Origin: Cornus controversa
Taxonomy: Eukaryota > Streptophyta > Magnoliopsida > Cornales > Cornaceae
Assembly (NCBI GenBank): GCA_026545225.1
Contig: CM048853.1
Coordinates: 44,656,755-44,720,754, forward strand
Direction: 5' to 3'
DNA: 64,000 bases
Made by a program: the position numbers and the translations under genes
Notes under the pieces: model-generated
Told to the model about the DNA's origin: nothing
What the model saw: only the letters and a program-made list of their open reading frames with translations
Database searches by the model: none
Shown here: in pieces, positions 49,997-60,940 of the stretch
How the letters are laid out: the number at the start of each line of letters is the position of its first letter
Position numbering within the stretch: the stretch's first letter is position 1

Positions 49997-50424
49997 TGTG
50001 TGACAACCTTATTTTGATCCAAAAAATGGGTTGTGTGTGGCCCGAAAATTTTTTTGACCCATTTTTTGCTTATGGGTTTTGGACCCTATTTAGAATTTTC
50101 TTGTAGTTTAGTATATAAGGTCATTTAGGCTTTGGAGTGGAAAAAAAAGAGCACTAAAAAAATGGCAGAAACAGAGTGAGAGAGCAAACGCTAGAGTTTG
50201 GGGTTGAAATTTGTAATCTCCTGATTTTTGTATAGTGAAAATTTTTACTGAATTTTCGCCGTAAACGTAGGCACATCACCGAACCAAATCTGTAACCAAT
50301 TGCCCTTTATAAACTTGCATCATCCTATTCAAGTCTGTTAGCTCGAGTATTCTTCTCTATTAAGCACCTCTGTGATATAAAGGCAATACCACACTCTTAT
50401 CTCAGAATCAGTATTAGTATTGCA
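49997..50424 (+). mobile_element. LTR-like segment, possibly a solo copia LTR
   Basis: Begins TGTGTGACAACC and ends TATTGCA (TG...CA). It has a TATATAAGG box at about 50113 and the GCCGTAAACGTAGGCACATC-type segment that recurs in plant copia LTRs. No canonical primer-binding site follows and no target duplication could be fixed, so limits are approximate. Confidence 0.45.
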
Positions 50425-50846
50425 AATTGTAGTTCAACAAAATTTGCACTAAACATTAAAAAAAGGCTGCAAAAGCTACCTGTTTAAAGAGAGTAAAGAT
50501 AGACCAAAATCCACCCCCCTCTTATTTTTCTATCATGGCAACTGCACAAAAAAATACACTCTTCATTTGTTTCTTCCTGTGAATGATTGTTAATTTCGTT
50601 TGTTACCCATTCCGTTTTTAGCCAAATTCCATGCTTTAAGACCCCAAAACTCATTTTATTTTTTGTATCTATTAATTTTCAGTAATTAGTTTTCATCTCC
50701 TATTTTTTTCCGAATTTTTAGGAATAATTCAATTTTGGTCAAAGATAATATTTCAAAAATTCTCTCTCTTAAACTTCGTAAATTCAAATTTGTTTTATTG
50801 TCTTTTCGTGAAGGTTCATAACTTGCAATGCATAATTATTTGAAAT

Positions 50847-50938
50847 ACTAACTCACCATTTACTAACTCACCATTTAATTGCCACATCATTCAAGATAAA
50901 AATTCATGAAATATTTTCATGATGTGTAGCATTGCTCA
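50847..50938 (-). mobile_element. Truncated Mutator-type MITE
   Basis: Read on the minus strand it starts GAGCAATGCTACACATCATG and follows the 51028 copy for about 75 bp, then stops after a duplicated ACTAACTCACCATTTA. Only one terminus remains. It lies 90 bp from the complete copy and in opposite orientation. Confidence 0.8.
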
Positions 50939-51027
50939 AGCATAAAACAAATTAGTGGATATGACGAATAGGTCTACAAAGCATGAGAAAATGGCTCCCG
51001 GGTAATGAACCAACCACTTTATTTAAA

Positions 51028-51208
51028 GAGCAATGCTACACATCATAAAAATATTTCATGAATTTTTATCTTGAATGATGTGACAATTAAATGGTGAGTT
51101 AGTATTGGTGGGATTCTCCCCATACACGGAATGTCAATAGTATTATCACTTGCCACATCATTCATGAAGGCAATTCATGATAAAATTTCATGACGTTTAG
51201 CATTTCCC
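51028..51208 (+). mobile_element. Mutator-type MITE, complete
   Basis: 181 bp, from GAGCAATGCTACACATC to GACGTTTAGCATTTCCC, same length as the copy at 42449-42629 and about 90 percent identical by eye. Flanks share CTTTAT but no intact 9-bp duplication remains. Confidence 0.88.
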
Positions 51209-53120
51209 TTTATGCTTATGGTTCATATATCACTAATTCGTCATAGCATTTGGAGAGATGAATTATGCAAATATTATTTTTGATATTAATGCATAAAATC
51301 ACGTAAAGCAATACTCATCTAGAAAAACGAATGAATTAGATGAAATCAAATAATTTGATTCTTAAATGAAAACTTGGTTATTTAAGTTGGTTTTGAAACT
51401 CCAAATTTTCTTTTTCCTAGCGAATACGTGAAAATACTTTTAGGGAGACTTCAATCCTTCACCACCCAAATTATGTAACCTTTCATTGGGCAACTAGAAT
51501 TCTTTAAAACATTGATTTTTTACTATTTTTTGGAAAGGTAGGTTTTCTTTACTACTTGTTATTTAAAATGTTCGCATATAATTCCACTAACAACAATCCA
51601 TACCATTTTTTTTTTTCCTCTTTTTATCACAAATAACATATGCACAAACACCTACTTGCAACGTTCCAGTTTAGAAGGCGGTGAAGTACAAATAGACCGG
51701 TAAGTATACCTATCTCATCAAAAGAATTCATAATTCATTATGGACGGTACCACAGACACATTTTCATCAATTGGAGAACATTTGAGACATTATATGTGTT
51801 AGATTATGTATTTTCTATTATATCTGCTGCTAAACTATATATCTTTTCCTAAATGACATAGATTTCTTACAATTTTCTTAAACTATTTAGAACTAGGATT
51901 TCTTGTCTCCTATTTACTTAGCCTCCAAGATTATGTGTCTATAAGTAAGTCTTTATGTATTGTTCACAAAATCAATTCAATCAAGTACAATTCTCTTTCT
52001 TTATTTCTTACAATATGAGTCGGAATCCTTGTCATCGCGCTCGTAAACCAAACTAACCCCACACTTGTTCATCCGCCAAAATCAAAATGTATTTGTATTT
52101 CCATCTCCACTTCATCTCCCTTGTCAAATTGACCATCGTAACTAGTCCGTTTAGATTTTTTCCCCCTCTTCACTTACTCATTAGTTTCGGGCAACAATTT
52201 GGTACGTTACGTATGTAGGAGAGCCATATCTAATCTTCATATCTTACATAGAAAGAGAGTTTATGTAAATATTTTATAGCTTTATAGAGTTTATATATAT
52301 TCAACACACTCAATATTAGAGAGAATTTTTTTTTTGAAAGTGAAAATTTAAATTCGACACACTTATTTTGTTATTTCAGCAAATTCAACACACTATTCAT
52401 ATTTTCAGTGCACTATTTCTAGAATTCAACACATTTAATTCTTCATTATTTAATTCGAAATAAATAAACTTCTTTTAGAATATATATAGATATATATTAA
52501 ATTATCACTTTTATAAATTCTGTCTCTCTAATATTAAGTGTGTTGAACCTATATAAACTCTCTTTCTCTCTTCAAGTCTCTGTGTGTGTGTGTGACAGAA
52601 TTTATAAAAGTGATAATTTAAATTCGACACACTTATTTTGTCATTTTAGCAAATTCAACAAATTATTTCTAGAATTCAACACTCAATTCATAATTTCAAA
52701 GCATTATTTGTAGAATTTAATACAATTAATTCTTCATTATTTTTTTATAAGTACTTAATTCTTCATTATTTAATCTGGAATAAATAATTTTTTTATAAAA
52801 AAATAATAATAATAATATAGAGAGAGACTTAGAAAGAGAGAGAGATAGAGAGTTTATATAGTTTCAATAAACTAAGTTTTACAGAGAGAAACAGAGTTCA
52901 TAAAATTGAAAGATTGAAATCAACACACTTACCAAATCTCCATTTCAGCCTAATATTTCCAGAATTTCAACACACTTCAATTGAGTGTTGATTTATAATA
53001 TTATTTTTTTACACTACCCCCACACTTTTTCACCCAAATGAAGTCTATTTGTATTTCCATATAACTCTATCTCATCTCAGTGTCGAACCAACCAGAGATG
53101 AACCGACCATAGCAACTATT

Positions 53121-53637
53121 TGTTAGAGGGTTTTATCCCACATCGGATCCGAATGGAAAAGTAATTGGGTATAAATAAATGTGTATGCAGTAGTACCTAC
53201 TAGCTTAAGCTTTTGGGTAGAGGGTAAGAGTCCGATCCATTACAATTGGTATCAGAGGCAAACCCAGTCTTTAATCTAGTGCCATACGTAGCGCTTCGGG
53301 TAAAAAGTCCAGGTCCAAGTTGTTACTAGATCATTCTGTTGTTAGGGAGGACGGATAGTGGTCCAACCGCAACAAGGACGTTGTGAGTTCGGGTGGAAGA
53401 GAATGTTAGAGAAGAGGAGAAGAGAGGGTCTTGTCTCCCACATCGTATAAATATGTGACATCGGATCTGAATAAAAAAGTGTTTGCAATTTACTTAATTA
53501 TGAGTTCAATACATCCTCTTTAGAGAAAGACGGATATTCCTTACTCATTATCCCCCTCTGGGGGTATTTTAGTATAAATATGTGGGTATGTAGTTAGCTT
53601 AAGTTTTAGGATAAAGAACAAGCATCCGACCCATTAT
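53121..53637 (+). mobile_element. TRIM-like element with tRNA-Met primer-binding site
   Basis: The left terminal repeat, 53121-53244, begins TGTTAGAGGGTTTTATCCCACATCGG and ends TTACA. It is followed after two bases by TGGTATCAGAGGC (53247), the initiator-Met tRNA primer site. The right repeat starts TGTTAGAGAAGAGG at 53404, again contains TCTCCCACATCG and TTAGCTTAAG, and ends CCGACCCATTATA near 53637; it is longer through an internal insertion. The internal part is only about 160 bp, with no coding capacity. Confidence 0.75.
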
Positions 53638-53922
53638 ACTAATCTACTTACATTCTTTTTTTTTTCTTTTCCTCTCCGCTTACTCATTAATTTAAGACAA
53701 CAATTTGTTAGGTATGAGAGCCATATCTAATCTTCACATCTTAGAAAGAGTTTATATAAATATTTAATAGATTTCTTGAGTTTATATAGTTTTAACACAA
53801 TTAATATTAAAGAGAAAAGAGTTTATAAAAGTGAAACTTTAAATTCGACACATTTTATCATTTTAGCAAATTTAATAAATTATTTTAGAATTCAACACAC
53901 TCAGTTCATATTTTCAGTGCAG

Positions 53923-54038
53923 TATTTATAGAATTAAAGAATGAATCTAGTGCATGCTCCTGCCACTTTTGGAAAAGTCAGATGTATGCAGTCTTACCTT
54001 TAAATGCGAAGAGGCTGTTTTCGTATTTCTAGAATTAA
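53923..54038 (+). mobile_element. SINE-like insertion with 15-bp near-perfect target duplication
   Basis: TATTTATAGAATTAA (53923-53937) and TATTTCTAGAATTAA (54024-54038) differ at one base and flank an 86-bp insert. The insert carries the blocks GTGCATGCTCCTGCCAC, ATGTATGCAGTCTTACC and GAGGCTGTTTTCG, typical of a widespread plant tRNA-derived SINE (Au-like; family name from memory). The uninterrupted target is visible in the sister repeat near 52420. Confidence 0.7.
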
Positions 54039-54100
54039 TTCAACACACTAAATTCTTCATTATTTGATGTGACATAAATCATAAATAAACCTTTTCTAGA

Positions 54101-54102
<2 letters not shown>

Positions 54103-54156
<54 letters not shown>
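54103..54156. repeat. (TA)n microsatellite
   Basis: About 26 TA units, inside the repeat complex. Confidence 0.95.
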
Positions 54157-54158
<2 letters not shown>

Positions 54159-54533
54159 ACTTAGACTTAGAGAGAGAAAGAGAGTTTATATAAATATTTA
54201 TAAATTTCTAAAGTTTATATATATTCAACACACCTAATATTAGTGAAATATTTTTTTTATTTTTTATAAAAGTAAAAAATTAAATTCAACACATAAGTGA
54301 AAGTTTGAAATCAACACAGCATATCATTTCCAGCATTCAACTCTCTCAATTGAATGTTGATTTAAAATATTATTTCTTTTCACAGTTTTGGTACCATGAG
54401 TAAAGGTTAAGGTCCTTTAAGCTATGAGACGCACCACATTTTGTAGACCGCATAGGATCCATATCCGTTACTCTGGAAGTCACAGGACGATTTTCATTAA
54501 CTGGAGGAATGTGTGAAGCTATTGTCACTGTGG

Positions 54534-55079
54534 CATCTGAGTAGGGATGGCAATGGGGCGAGACGGGGCGGGTTTTGCCTTCTCTATAACCGAAATCGTT
54601 TAACTTTTTTCGTCCCGCAACCGTGTATAAACGGGGCTGGGCGGGACGGGTTTTGACTTTCCCATTCTCATAACCGTTTAACTTTTCCCGCCCCGCCCCG
54701 TTTATACATTTTTTTTTAATGCAAAAAATTTTATAATAATAAATATGATATTATGATACATATACACTAAAAATACACATTTAGGTACTTGCAACACAAT
54801 GGATAATATTGAGTCATCCATTACTGATATAATAAACTTGTATATTTGTATGATATATATAATATTAATATTTTCTCTATATATTATATATATAAGTATA
54901 AATATATATATATATATACTTAAACGGGGCGGGTACCCGTCGGGGTAGAATCTTACCCCGTCCCCGTCCCGTTTAAATGCGGGTTATTTTCTCTAACCCC
55001 ATCCCCACCCCGTTTCCTTAAACGGTTCTGTAAACGGATTTTAAACGGGGCGGGGCAAATTGCCATCCCTACATCTGAG
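54534..55079. mobile_element. hAT-type non-autonomous element with 8-bp target-site duplication
   Basis: The direct repeat CATCTGAG lies at 54534-54541 and 55072-55079. The 530-bp element runs from TAGGGATGGCAA to TTGCCATCCCTA, the same 12-bp inverted ends and G/C-rich subterminal stretches (ACGGGGCGGG) as the element at 26932-27374. The interior is TA-rich and non-coding. Confidence 0.92.
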
Positions 55080-55857
55080 GCATCATATATATGATTCTGG
55101 ATCTTTGTCATCGCCATCGTAAATGAGACTAACCCCACACTTGTTCATCCTCCGCCGTCCAAACGGCAGTGGTTGGTTAGCCCTCGATCTGCTCAGATTC
55201 AAGGCACCGGTTTGGTACGTAGGAGATGGAGCCACATCTGATCTTCCAAACTTGAAGGATAGAAATCAACTCTTAGTGAACGACTATGATCACCCCAAGA
55301 CATGCTGGTTCTCTTTGAAACTTTATACCGAATAACTTAATCACTGAAGTGTTGTGATGAGTGCTAACGACCTAATGCCATCGAAATGCATGCTTCTTTT
55401 TGCTAACTAGCTCAATTTTTGTAATCAAAACTCCAACATTTGTCATTTAAAATAATAAGGCTTGGTTTCTAGTACTACAAAAAAAAAAAAAAAAGAGTAG
55501 CGTACCTGGTAAGGAGATTTCTTATACAAAATACATTTGTGTACATAGAGGGCCTTTAATAGCGGGAGACTGGTGATGGTAGCTGGTAGGTTAGAAAATT
55601 TTTTCATGCTAACATCCAAAAATTGTGATCACACCAAACTACCAATTTTGTTGGGCACATGTGTTATATTATAATCTTCCATGTATAATTTTCTAATGCT
55701 ACTTGCTAGCGGTAATGACAAAAAGCTTGATTCAGTTGGTGATCTTTGAAAAATTGTAGGCCACTTAATTTGGAGTAGCCAGACAAATTGAAATAAATGA
55801 GAAACTTCAACGTGAAAATGTTTAGGGAAATCTTTTCAAAATTTTGGCAATTCTTTA

Positions 55858-58390
55858 AATCCAAGACAACAAGATTTTTCGCTCCATAGATTGGTGAACC
55901 TCTACCAGCACTCTGCAGTCATTAAGCAACAATTTCTCAAGATTGGTGAGTCCCGTAAAGTCCGGAGTTACAACTAAAAAATAGGAATGACCACAATTTG
56001 TACAAAACCTGGCAAGAACACAAAGAGAATAAATTTCAAAGCATGTTAATATATTAATTAAGTTTGAAGGAGATGAAAACATATATTATCATCTTACCTT
56101 TGTTCCTCTTCAAACTTGTTTGAGATTGCTATAACTCACGTCAATGCCAACCAGATTATCCATAATTAAGGTTGATGGTACATATTTTAAAGAAAATCCT
56201 TTCCAAGATAGCCATACAAGTCTTCCAGAGACATGTTTGTAGCTTTTACTTAGATAGACATAATTGAGATGAAGTAGTCTCAACCTCTCCATCTTTGCAA
56301 ATGCCTTCGCATTTAGTTGTAGCTCCTCTGATTCTGGCAAGTTTAAGACTAAGCCTTGAATTGCTTTCGCCTATATATATATATATAATATTGTGTTAAA
56401 AAATAGGTTCACATCCCATATTGTGTGACTTTCATGATATGTTGTCAACTCAGACATTTTTACAATGACAAGATATGTAATTAATTCAGGCATTGGATTC
56501 TTATTGTGTTATTTCTTAGTACATCAAGAACGTCTTCATGATACCACAATCTACTGCGTTTGCCAAGTTCTTCAGGAATTTTTGACGGACAATCTCTCTA
56601 GTCATGTCTTGAATCCTGTCATGCATCATCAACTCGTTAAGCCAATCAATTTTTACTAAGACAATGACGAGAGAGAACCCCAATTCCAGATTCGAGGAAG
56701 AAACCGCAACCTTCTTGTATTTTGATTGACAAATCTTGATCCATTCCAACAAAAAGCAATGCAACATGTAGGAATAAACCCTTTTATTCATTATCAAGTG
56801 AATTGAATCTCAGCCTAAATTTTTCTTGAACATCATTAAGAGGAATATTTTTCAACTTCTTCAATTCACTTCTCCATTCAAGTACGGTTTTGTCCGACAA
56901 AAAGGAACCTAAAATTTCAAGAACTAAAGGAAGCCCTTTAGCATAACTCACTACTTCCTTAGAAAGGATCTCATAGTCTTCTACAGGATAATCTCTCCTA
57001 AAGGCATGCCAACTGAAGAGTTCAAGAGATTCCTCCTTACTCAACTCTTCAGATATATACACCTCATCAACTCGAAGAGAAGACACTGAAGACAAATCTC
57101 TAGTTGTTACTATGATTCTACTTCCAGGACGTAGCAAATCACGATTTATGGCTAATGCCTTTAATTGGCAGATGTTATCCACATCATCGAGAACAAGAAG
57201 AACCCTTCGACACCATGCTCGTCTTTTTATTACCTCAATTCCATGATCCTTAGTTCTTATTATTTGATTTTCATCCTTTAAGAGATCACAAAGAAGCTTT
57301 TCTTGTAATTCAACAAGGCCGTTAGGTTGCATCGAAGTTTGTCCAACATTTGCAAGAAAGCTACTACTTTCAAACTCACAATGACGATGTATGCGATTAT
57401 ACATTACTTTAGCAATTGTAGTCTTTCCTATTCCACCAATACCCCATACGGCAACAATCCTAACATCATCATTATTTAATCCCAACTTTATACACTCAGT
57501 GAGTCGTTCAACACGATTTTGTATTCCAACTGGGTAGTCTGCAACACTTAAACACGTAGGATTTAATTTGTCTGCGACTTCTCTAACAACTGTCTCAATA
57601 AATGTTGGCTCACACCTGTAAAAAAAATATTTTTTTAACCGTTTAGGGAAAAAAAATCAAAAAATAAAACATCAAGCTATATTATTTTTGAAACGAGCCC
57701 TTCTAACCTACACGAGGCTGCAAGGTAAGTCGTACATGTATAACTACAAATCACACATGTTATTTAAATTCGGTGGTTTTTTTTACCCTATGAGTCGAAC
57801 TGAGGACATTTAATTTTAGTGCTCGCCCAAGAGGAAACTAAGCAATTTTTACATAGGGAAAGGTGAAAGAAATAAAAAAATAAATAAGTTTGATTAAAGA
57901 GAAGAAAGAGAAATAAGTACCCGTTGGCCACATTTTGCAAGACGAAACCGGACAAATTTCCTGCCTCGGCTAGAGCCGACCTCCATTTCTCCACCAATTC
58001 GAAGTTGAACCGCTTTTGGTGAGTGGCAAATGCTTCCTCATAACAACCCTTCTGTGATCGAACGTGAGAGGGTTGGACATCATAGAAGATGGGAATAACA
58101 ATGTGATTGAGTGTCCTCTTGCAATCCATGATTTTCACTAGCTCGTCTAGGCACCATCTTGAGGACGCGTAGTTTTCCGAGAATACAATAACAGAAACCC
58201 TTGATTCCTCGATTGCTTTGAGCAATCCGGGACCAACTTCTTCTCCTCTTTTGAGTTTAGTGTCATCTCTGAATGTGTAAAAACCATGCCGCTCCAAAGC
58301 GGACAAGAAGTGGCCGGTGAATTTCTTGCGAGTATCAACACCGCTGAAAGACAAGAACACATCGTAAACCCAGGAAGATGCCATTTTCAA
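55858..58390 (-). pseudogene. TIR-NBS-LRR (TNL) disease-resistance pseudogene
   Basis: Exon 1 (58390-57921) encodes an intact TIR domain: YDVFLSFSGVDTRKKFTGHF, BB-loop DDTKLKRGEEV, the conserved Glu in LLKAIEESR, and SRWCLDELVKI. It splices in phase to an NB-ARC exon starting at 57615 with P-loop GIGGIGKTT, kinase-2 RVLLVLDDVD, RNBS-B SRIIVTTRD and GLPL KGLPLVLEILGSF. At 56784-56786 an in-frame TAA follows SLDNE. Beyond it, homology continues (FVGMDQD), but a one-base insertion near 56652 and a one-base loss near 56582 shift the frame around the MHD motif (LMMHDRIQDM). A first LRR exon (about 56376-56110) ends in a TGA where TNLs usually have Trp, and one more LRR piece (about 56010-55858, TPDFTGLTNLEKLLLNDC) follows before homology stops. 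Intact TNLs are NAD-cleaving immune receptors. Only a truncated TIR-NBS protein could still be made here. Confidence 0.9.
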
Positions 58391-58547
58391 AGCTCAAACA
58401 GGAGATCAAACGAAAGGAAAGGAAAGGAAAAGAAAGGAAAGGTTTGTGTTTGAGAGAAGCAGGACTTGTATAGATCAGAGATTCAGAATGGCAGGGGGAG
58501 AATCGTTTTCCAATTAATAATTAATAATTAATAATAAGAGGTTAATA
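58391..58547 (-). promoter_or_regulatory. Upstream flank of the TNL pseudogene
   Basis: A purine-rich GGAAAGGAAAGGAAAAGAAA tract (58415-58442) lies directly upstream of the TIR exon, probably in its leader or promoter. Short AATTAATAATTAATAAT repeats follow at 58512-58538. Confidence 0.35.
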
Positions 58548-59686
58548 GCTTCTATTTATCAAAGTCTTCAAATCCGGACAATTAAAGCTCAGGTCTTACT
58601 TAGCGGGCTGAGGATTGAGTCAAGCTTTTCTGGTCCAACTCCAACCAGAAGCTACATTTATTTATATTTTGAAAAGAAAGGGATTATTACATGACAGTTT
58701 TCATAAAGGACTGAGAGGTCAACTAAACTAGCTGGAGCAAATCATATCAACATCGTGGAGTTGTAGTGGAACCGTAATTGCCAGCCCCAAGCCTGGTGTA
58801 TTGGGCCTCTACTTGGCCCAAATTCCAAAACTCGAACCCAAATCACAACCAAAGCCATATCAAGAAATAGTTTCAAATGGATACACTCAAGATGATGAAA
58901 TTTATATTGAAATGCTATGTGAAAGAGTGAATCATATTAACTTATTTATACCATTGTTTAAAGCTAGCACACAAAGCCTCTTGGACAATTCATAATCAGC
59001 CATTAAGGTTATCACATTTTGTGCAAAATGTCCCCCATACCTACTTATTTTTCATTAAATAACCATGGCTTTTCTTATTAAAATAAATTATGAAAAAAAT
59101 TCATAATATTTTGATGACATATTCTCTATCAAATTTGAAAATATTTACCTTTAATTCTTGAAATTAATTTTTTAATAAAGATCTTAAGTAATTTTTAAAT
59201 TTTTCATTAATATACTCCATGAAAAAGAATGTACTTTTTATTTAAGTAATTTCTTAATTTTTCATGAATATATTGTATGATTTTTTTTTTAACTAGGTAT
59301 AATAAGTTTTATTATAAATAGTAAAGTATTAATAATAAGTTAATTATTTTAACAAATGGCTAAATTTAGTAGTAATAATAAAATTAAGATAAATGGTATA
59401 ATTAATATTTTTATAAGAGAAAAGATAATGAAGATAATTTAATAATAAAGAATAAATTTAATAGGAAAGGGTAAAATTATCTTTTGTGATAGGTATGTCC
59501 TTAATTACAACGAATCATTAGTTCGGGAGATAATTTGTAGTTCCCAGAAATTATTTGCAAAAGAGAATACTTGAGAGGAGTTTATTGCACTTTACTCTAG
59601 TTAATGGCAAATAACTTCCTTTACTATTTGAAATTTGTAGTAAGTAAATCCACAAAATTCCTCGAGAGTCAAAATTTTGAATGTAT

Positions 59687-60431
59687 TAAGTGTCTGTTTG
59701 GGGGAGCTTCTCGAAGCCTTAAAAAGTCCTTCTAGGCATCAAAAGTCCTTTTAAAAAAATATATAATGTTTGGTTGCACATATGTAAAGGTCTTTCTGAA
59801 AAAGTCGGTGGCCAAGAAGCCCATTTCAGAGAAGTAAAAAAATGTTGCTTTTAGAAAATATTGCTTTTAGAACCTCTTTTCAGGAAGCCAAATTTTCTTT
59901 TGAAATAAATTTGTTATTTTTCTAATTTGTCCATATACTTCTTATATATTAACAAGATTATGCTATATTCTCTTTTGGTCTCTCATTCCTCCACCGCCAT
60001 CGCCACTGCCGCCTTCCACCCCCATCAACATCGCTACTGCTGCTTTCCACCACCACCATTGTTGTCGCCACCACCACTATCACTGTCACCGCTTTCCACC
60101 ACTGCCACCACTACTACCAGTGTCACTGCTACCTCCAATTCCACCTCCACCACTGCCACCACCACTACCTCCACCAGCATCGCCATTTCCACCGTCACCA
60201 CCATAACTTCCTTCTATTGTCGACTTCACGCTTTCTAAGAGTTGTAATCGTTATTAAGAATAAGGGATAGTATTATCAAAAAAATAATAATTTAAAATTT
60301 AAAGTATATTTAAAAAATGCACTAGCCAAACGTTTTTTTTCTCCGAAATTCCTTCTTACGAAATTCTTTTTACGAAGGTTTTATCAATGAAGTCCTTTTG
60401 ATATTAGAAAGCTCCCCCAAATGAAGCATAA
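59687..60431. mobile_element. PIF/Harbinger-like non-autonomous element with TAA target duplication
   Basis: The termini share TTTGGGGGAGCTT (near 59698) and its complement AAGCTCCCCCAAA (near 60409-60421). The insertion interrupts a block that is continuous in the MVK intron 3 original (TATTAATTC), leaving TAA on both sides (59687-59689 and 60429-60431). A 3-bp TAA duplication is typical of Harbinger/Tourist elements. The 739-bp interior includes an imperfect CCA/CCG trinucleotide array (about 59988-60220) and has no transposase. Confidence 0.75.
59988..60220. repeat. Imperfect CCA-type trinucleotide array
   Basis: Dense CCACC / CACCAC / CCGCC repeats, giving a spurious Thr/Ser-rich translation. 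It lies inside the Harbinger-like element. Confidence 0.85.
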
Positions 60432-60566
60432 TTCTTTTTTAGTCAACTGACCTAATTGGCTAAGAAATAGGTTATGAACATTATTTGTTGATATTGTTTT
60501 AATGTTGTCATAAAGCTTATCAATTTTTTTTTTACTAATAATTCTGATAGAGTATTTGACTCCAAT

Positions 60567-60933
60567 TGTGAAACGCACAACGTGGATGTTGAGTTCAAGG
60601 TGACGTGGATAAGAAGTCTACTTTGACTATGACTTCTCTATCTCCAGATGAGTCTAGGGAACTGAAGAGCCAGTCTCCTACTACGACACAGTCCCATTTG
60701 ACCATTATAAATATAGAGACAGTCCATATACCAAGGTACGCAATTAATACCCTTTGAGTTCCTTTACAGTTTTAAAAAATCCTTCCGATTTCTGACTTGA
60801 TCGTCGGAACGTAGTCGGCTGACAACATACCGGTGCCCTCTCGATTACCCTTCTCTTGTCCTTTTTTACAGGTTGGCATTTGACCAGATCGTGCGATGAT
60901 TTCTGCTTCATCAGTTGGCGCCGTCTGTGGGAA
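60567..60933 (+). mobile_element. Ty3/gypsy-type LTR with adjoining primer-binding site
   Basis: A 347-bp segment begins TGTGAAACGCAC and ends CTTCATCA at 60913. It contains a TATAAATATAGAG box (about 60708) and the CTTGATCGTCGGAACG block common in plant gypsy LTRs. One base later TTGGCGCCGTCTGTGGGAA (60915-60933) is the standard primer-binding region of plant Ty3/gypsy elements. No gag or pol was found downstream, so this is a 5' LTR fragment or a large deletion derivative. Confidence 0.75.
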
Positions 60934-60940
60934 ACGAGTA

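Larger units (their letters stand above)
50425..51640. other. Intergenic DNA with two Mutator-type MITE copies
   Basis: Apart from the MITE copies at 50847-50938 and 51028-51208, this is AT-rich sequence with T-runs; nothing coding was seen. Confidence 0.5.
51640..55330. repeat. Complex duplicated region between MVK and the resistance pseudogene
   Basis: Two related modules lie at 51680-52260 and 54380-55270; they share CTAACCCCACACTTGTTCATCC, with GGAGAG/GGAGATGGAGCCACATCT-type text after it. Between them a 200-250-bp AT-rich repeat (AGAGTTTATATA..TTCAACACAC..GCAAATTCAACA..) recurs at about 52250, 52620, 53730 and 54160, with one inverted piece at 52500-52580. A TRIM (53121-53637), a SINE (53938-54023) and a hAT-type element (54542-55071) were inserted into it. 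A degraded gene may underlie the modules but I cannot identify it. Confidence 0.65.
58548..60545 (+). pseudogene. Partial copy of the MVK locus: flank and intron pieces, no exons
   Basis: Pieces matching the MVK locus occur in sequence: 58548-58664 (to 43899-44020, upstream), 58692-58735 (to 42752-42797), 58875-58985 (to 46326-46440, intron 1), 59588-59689 (to 47246-47342, intron 3) and 60431-60540 (to 47343-47448, intron 3). The intron 3 matches are long and close (for example GTAAATCCACAAAATTCCTCGAGA and ATATTGTTTTAATGTTGTCATAAAG). MVK exons 1, 2 and 3 are absent; 58986-59587 holds unrelated AT-rich DNA where exons 2 and 3 should lie. Intron retention rules out an mRNA-derived copy. The two intron 3 parts are separated by a later transposon (59690-60428). 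Confidence 0.8.

Noticed and set aside
55123..55335. Plus-strand 70-codon frame in the repeat complex
   Set aside because: It lies in a duplicated, decayed module; the sister module near 52.1 kb does not keep the frame.
59927..60238. Thr/Ser-rich 103-codon frame
   Set aside because: It is the translation of the CCA trinucleotide array inside the Harbinger-like element.
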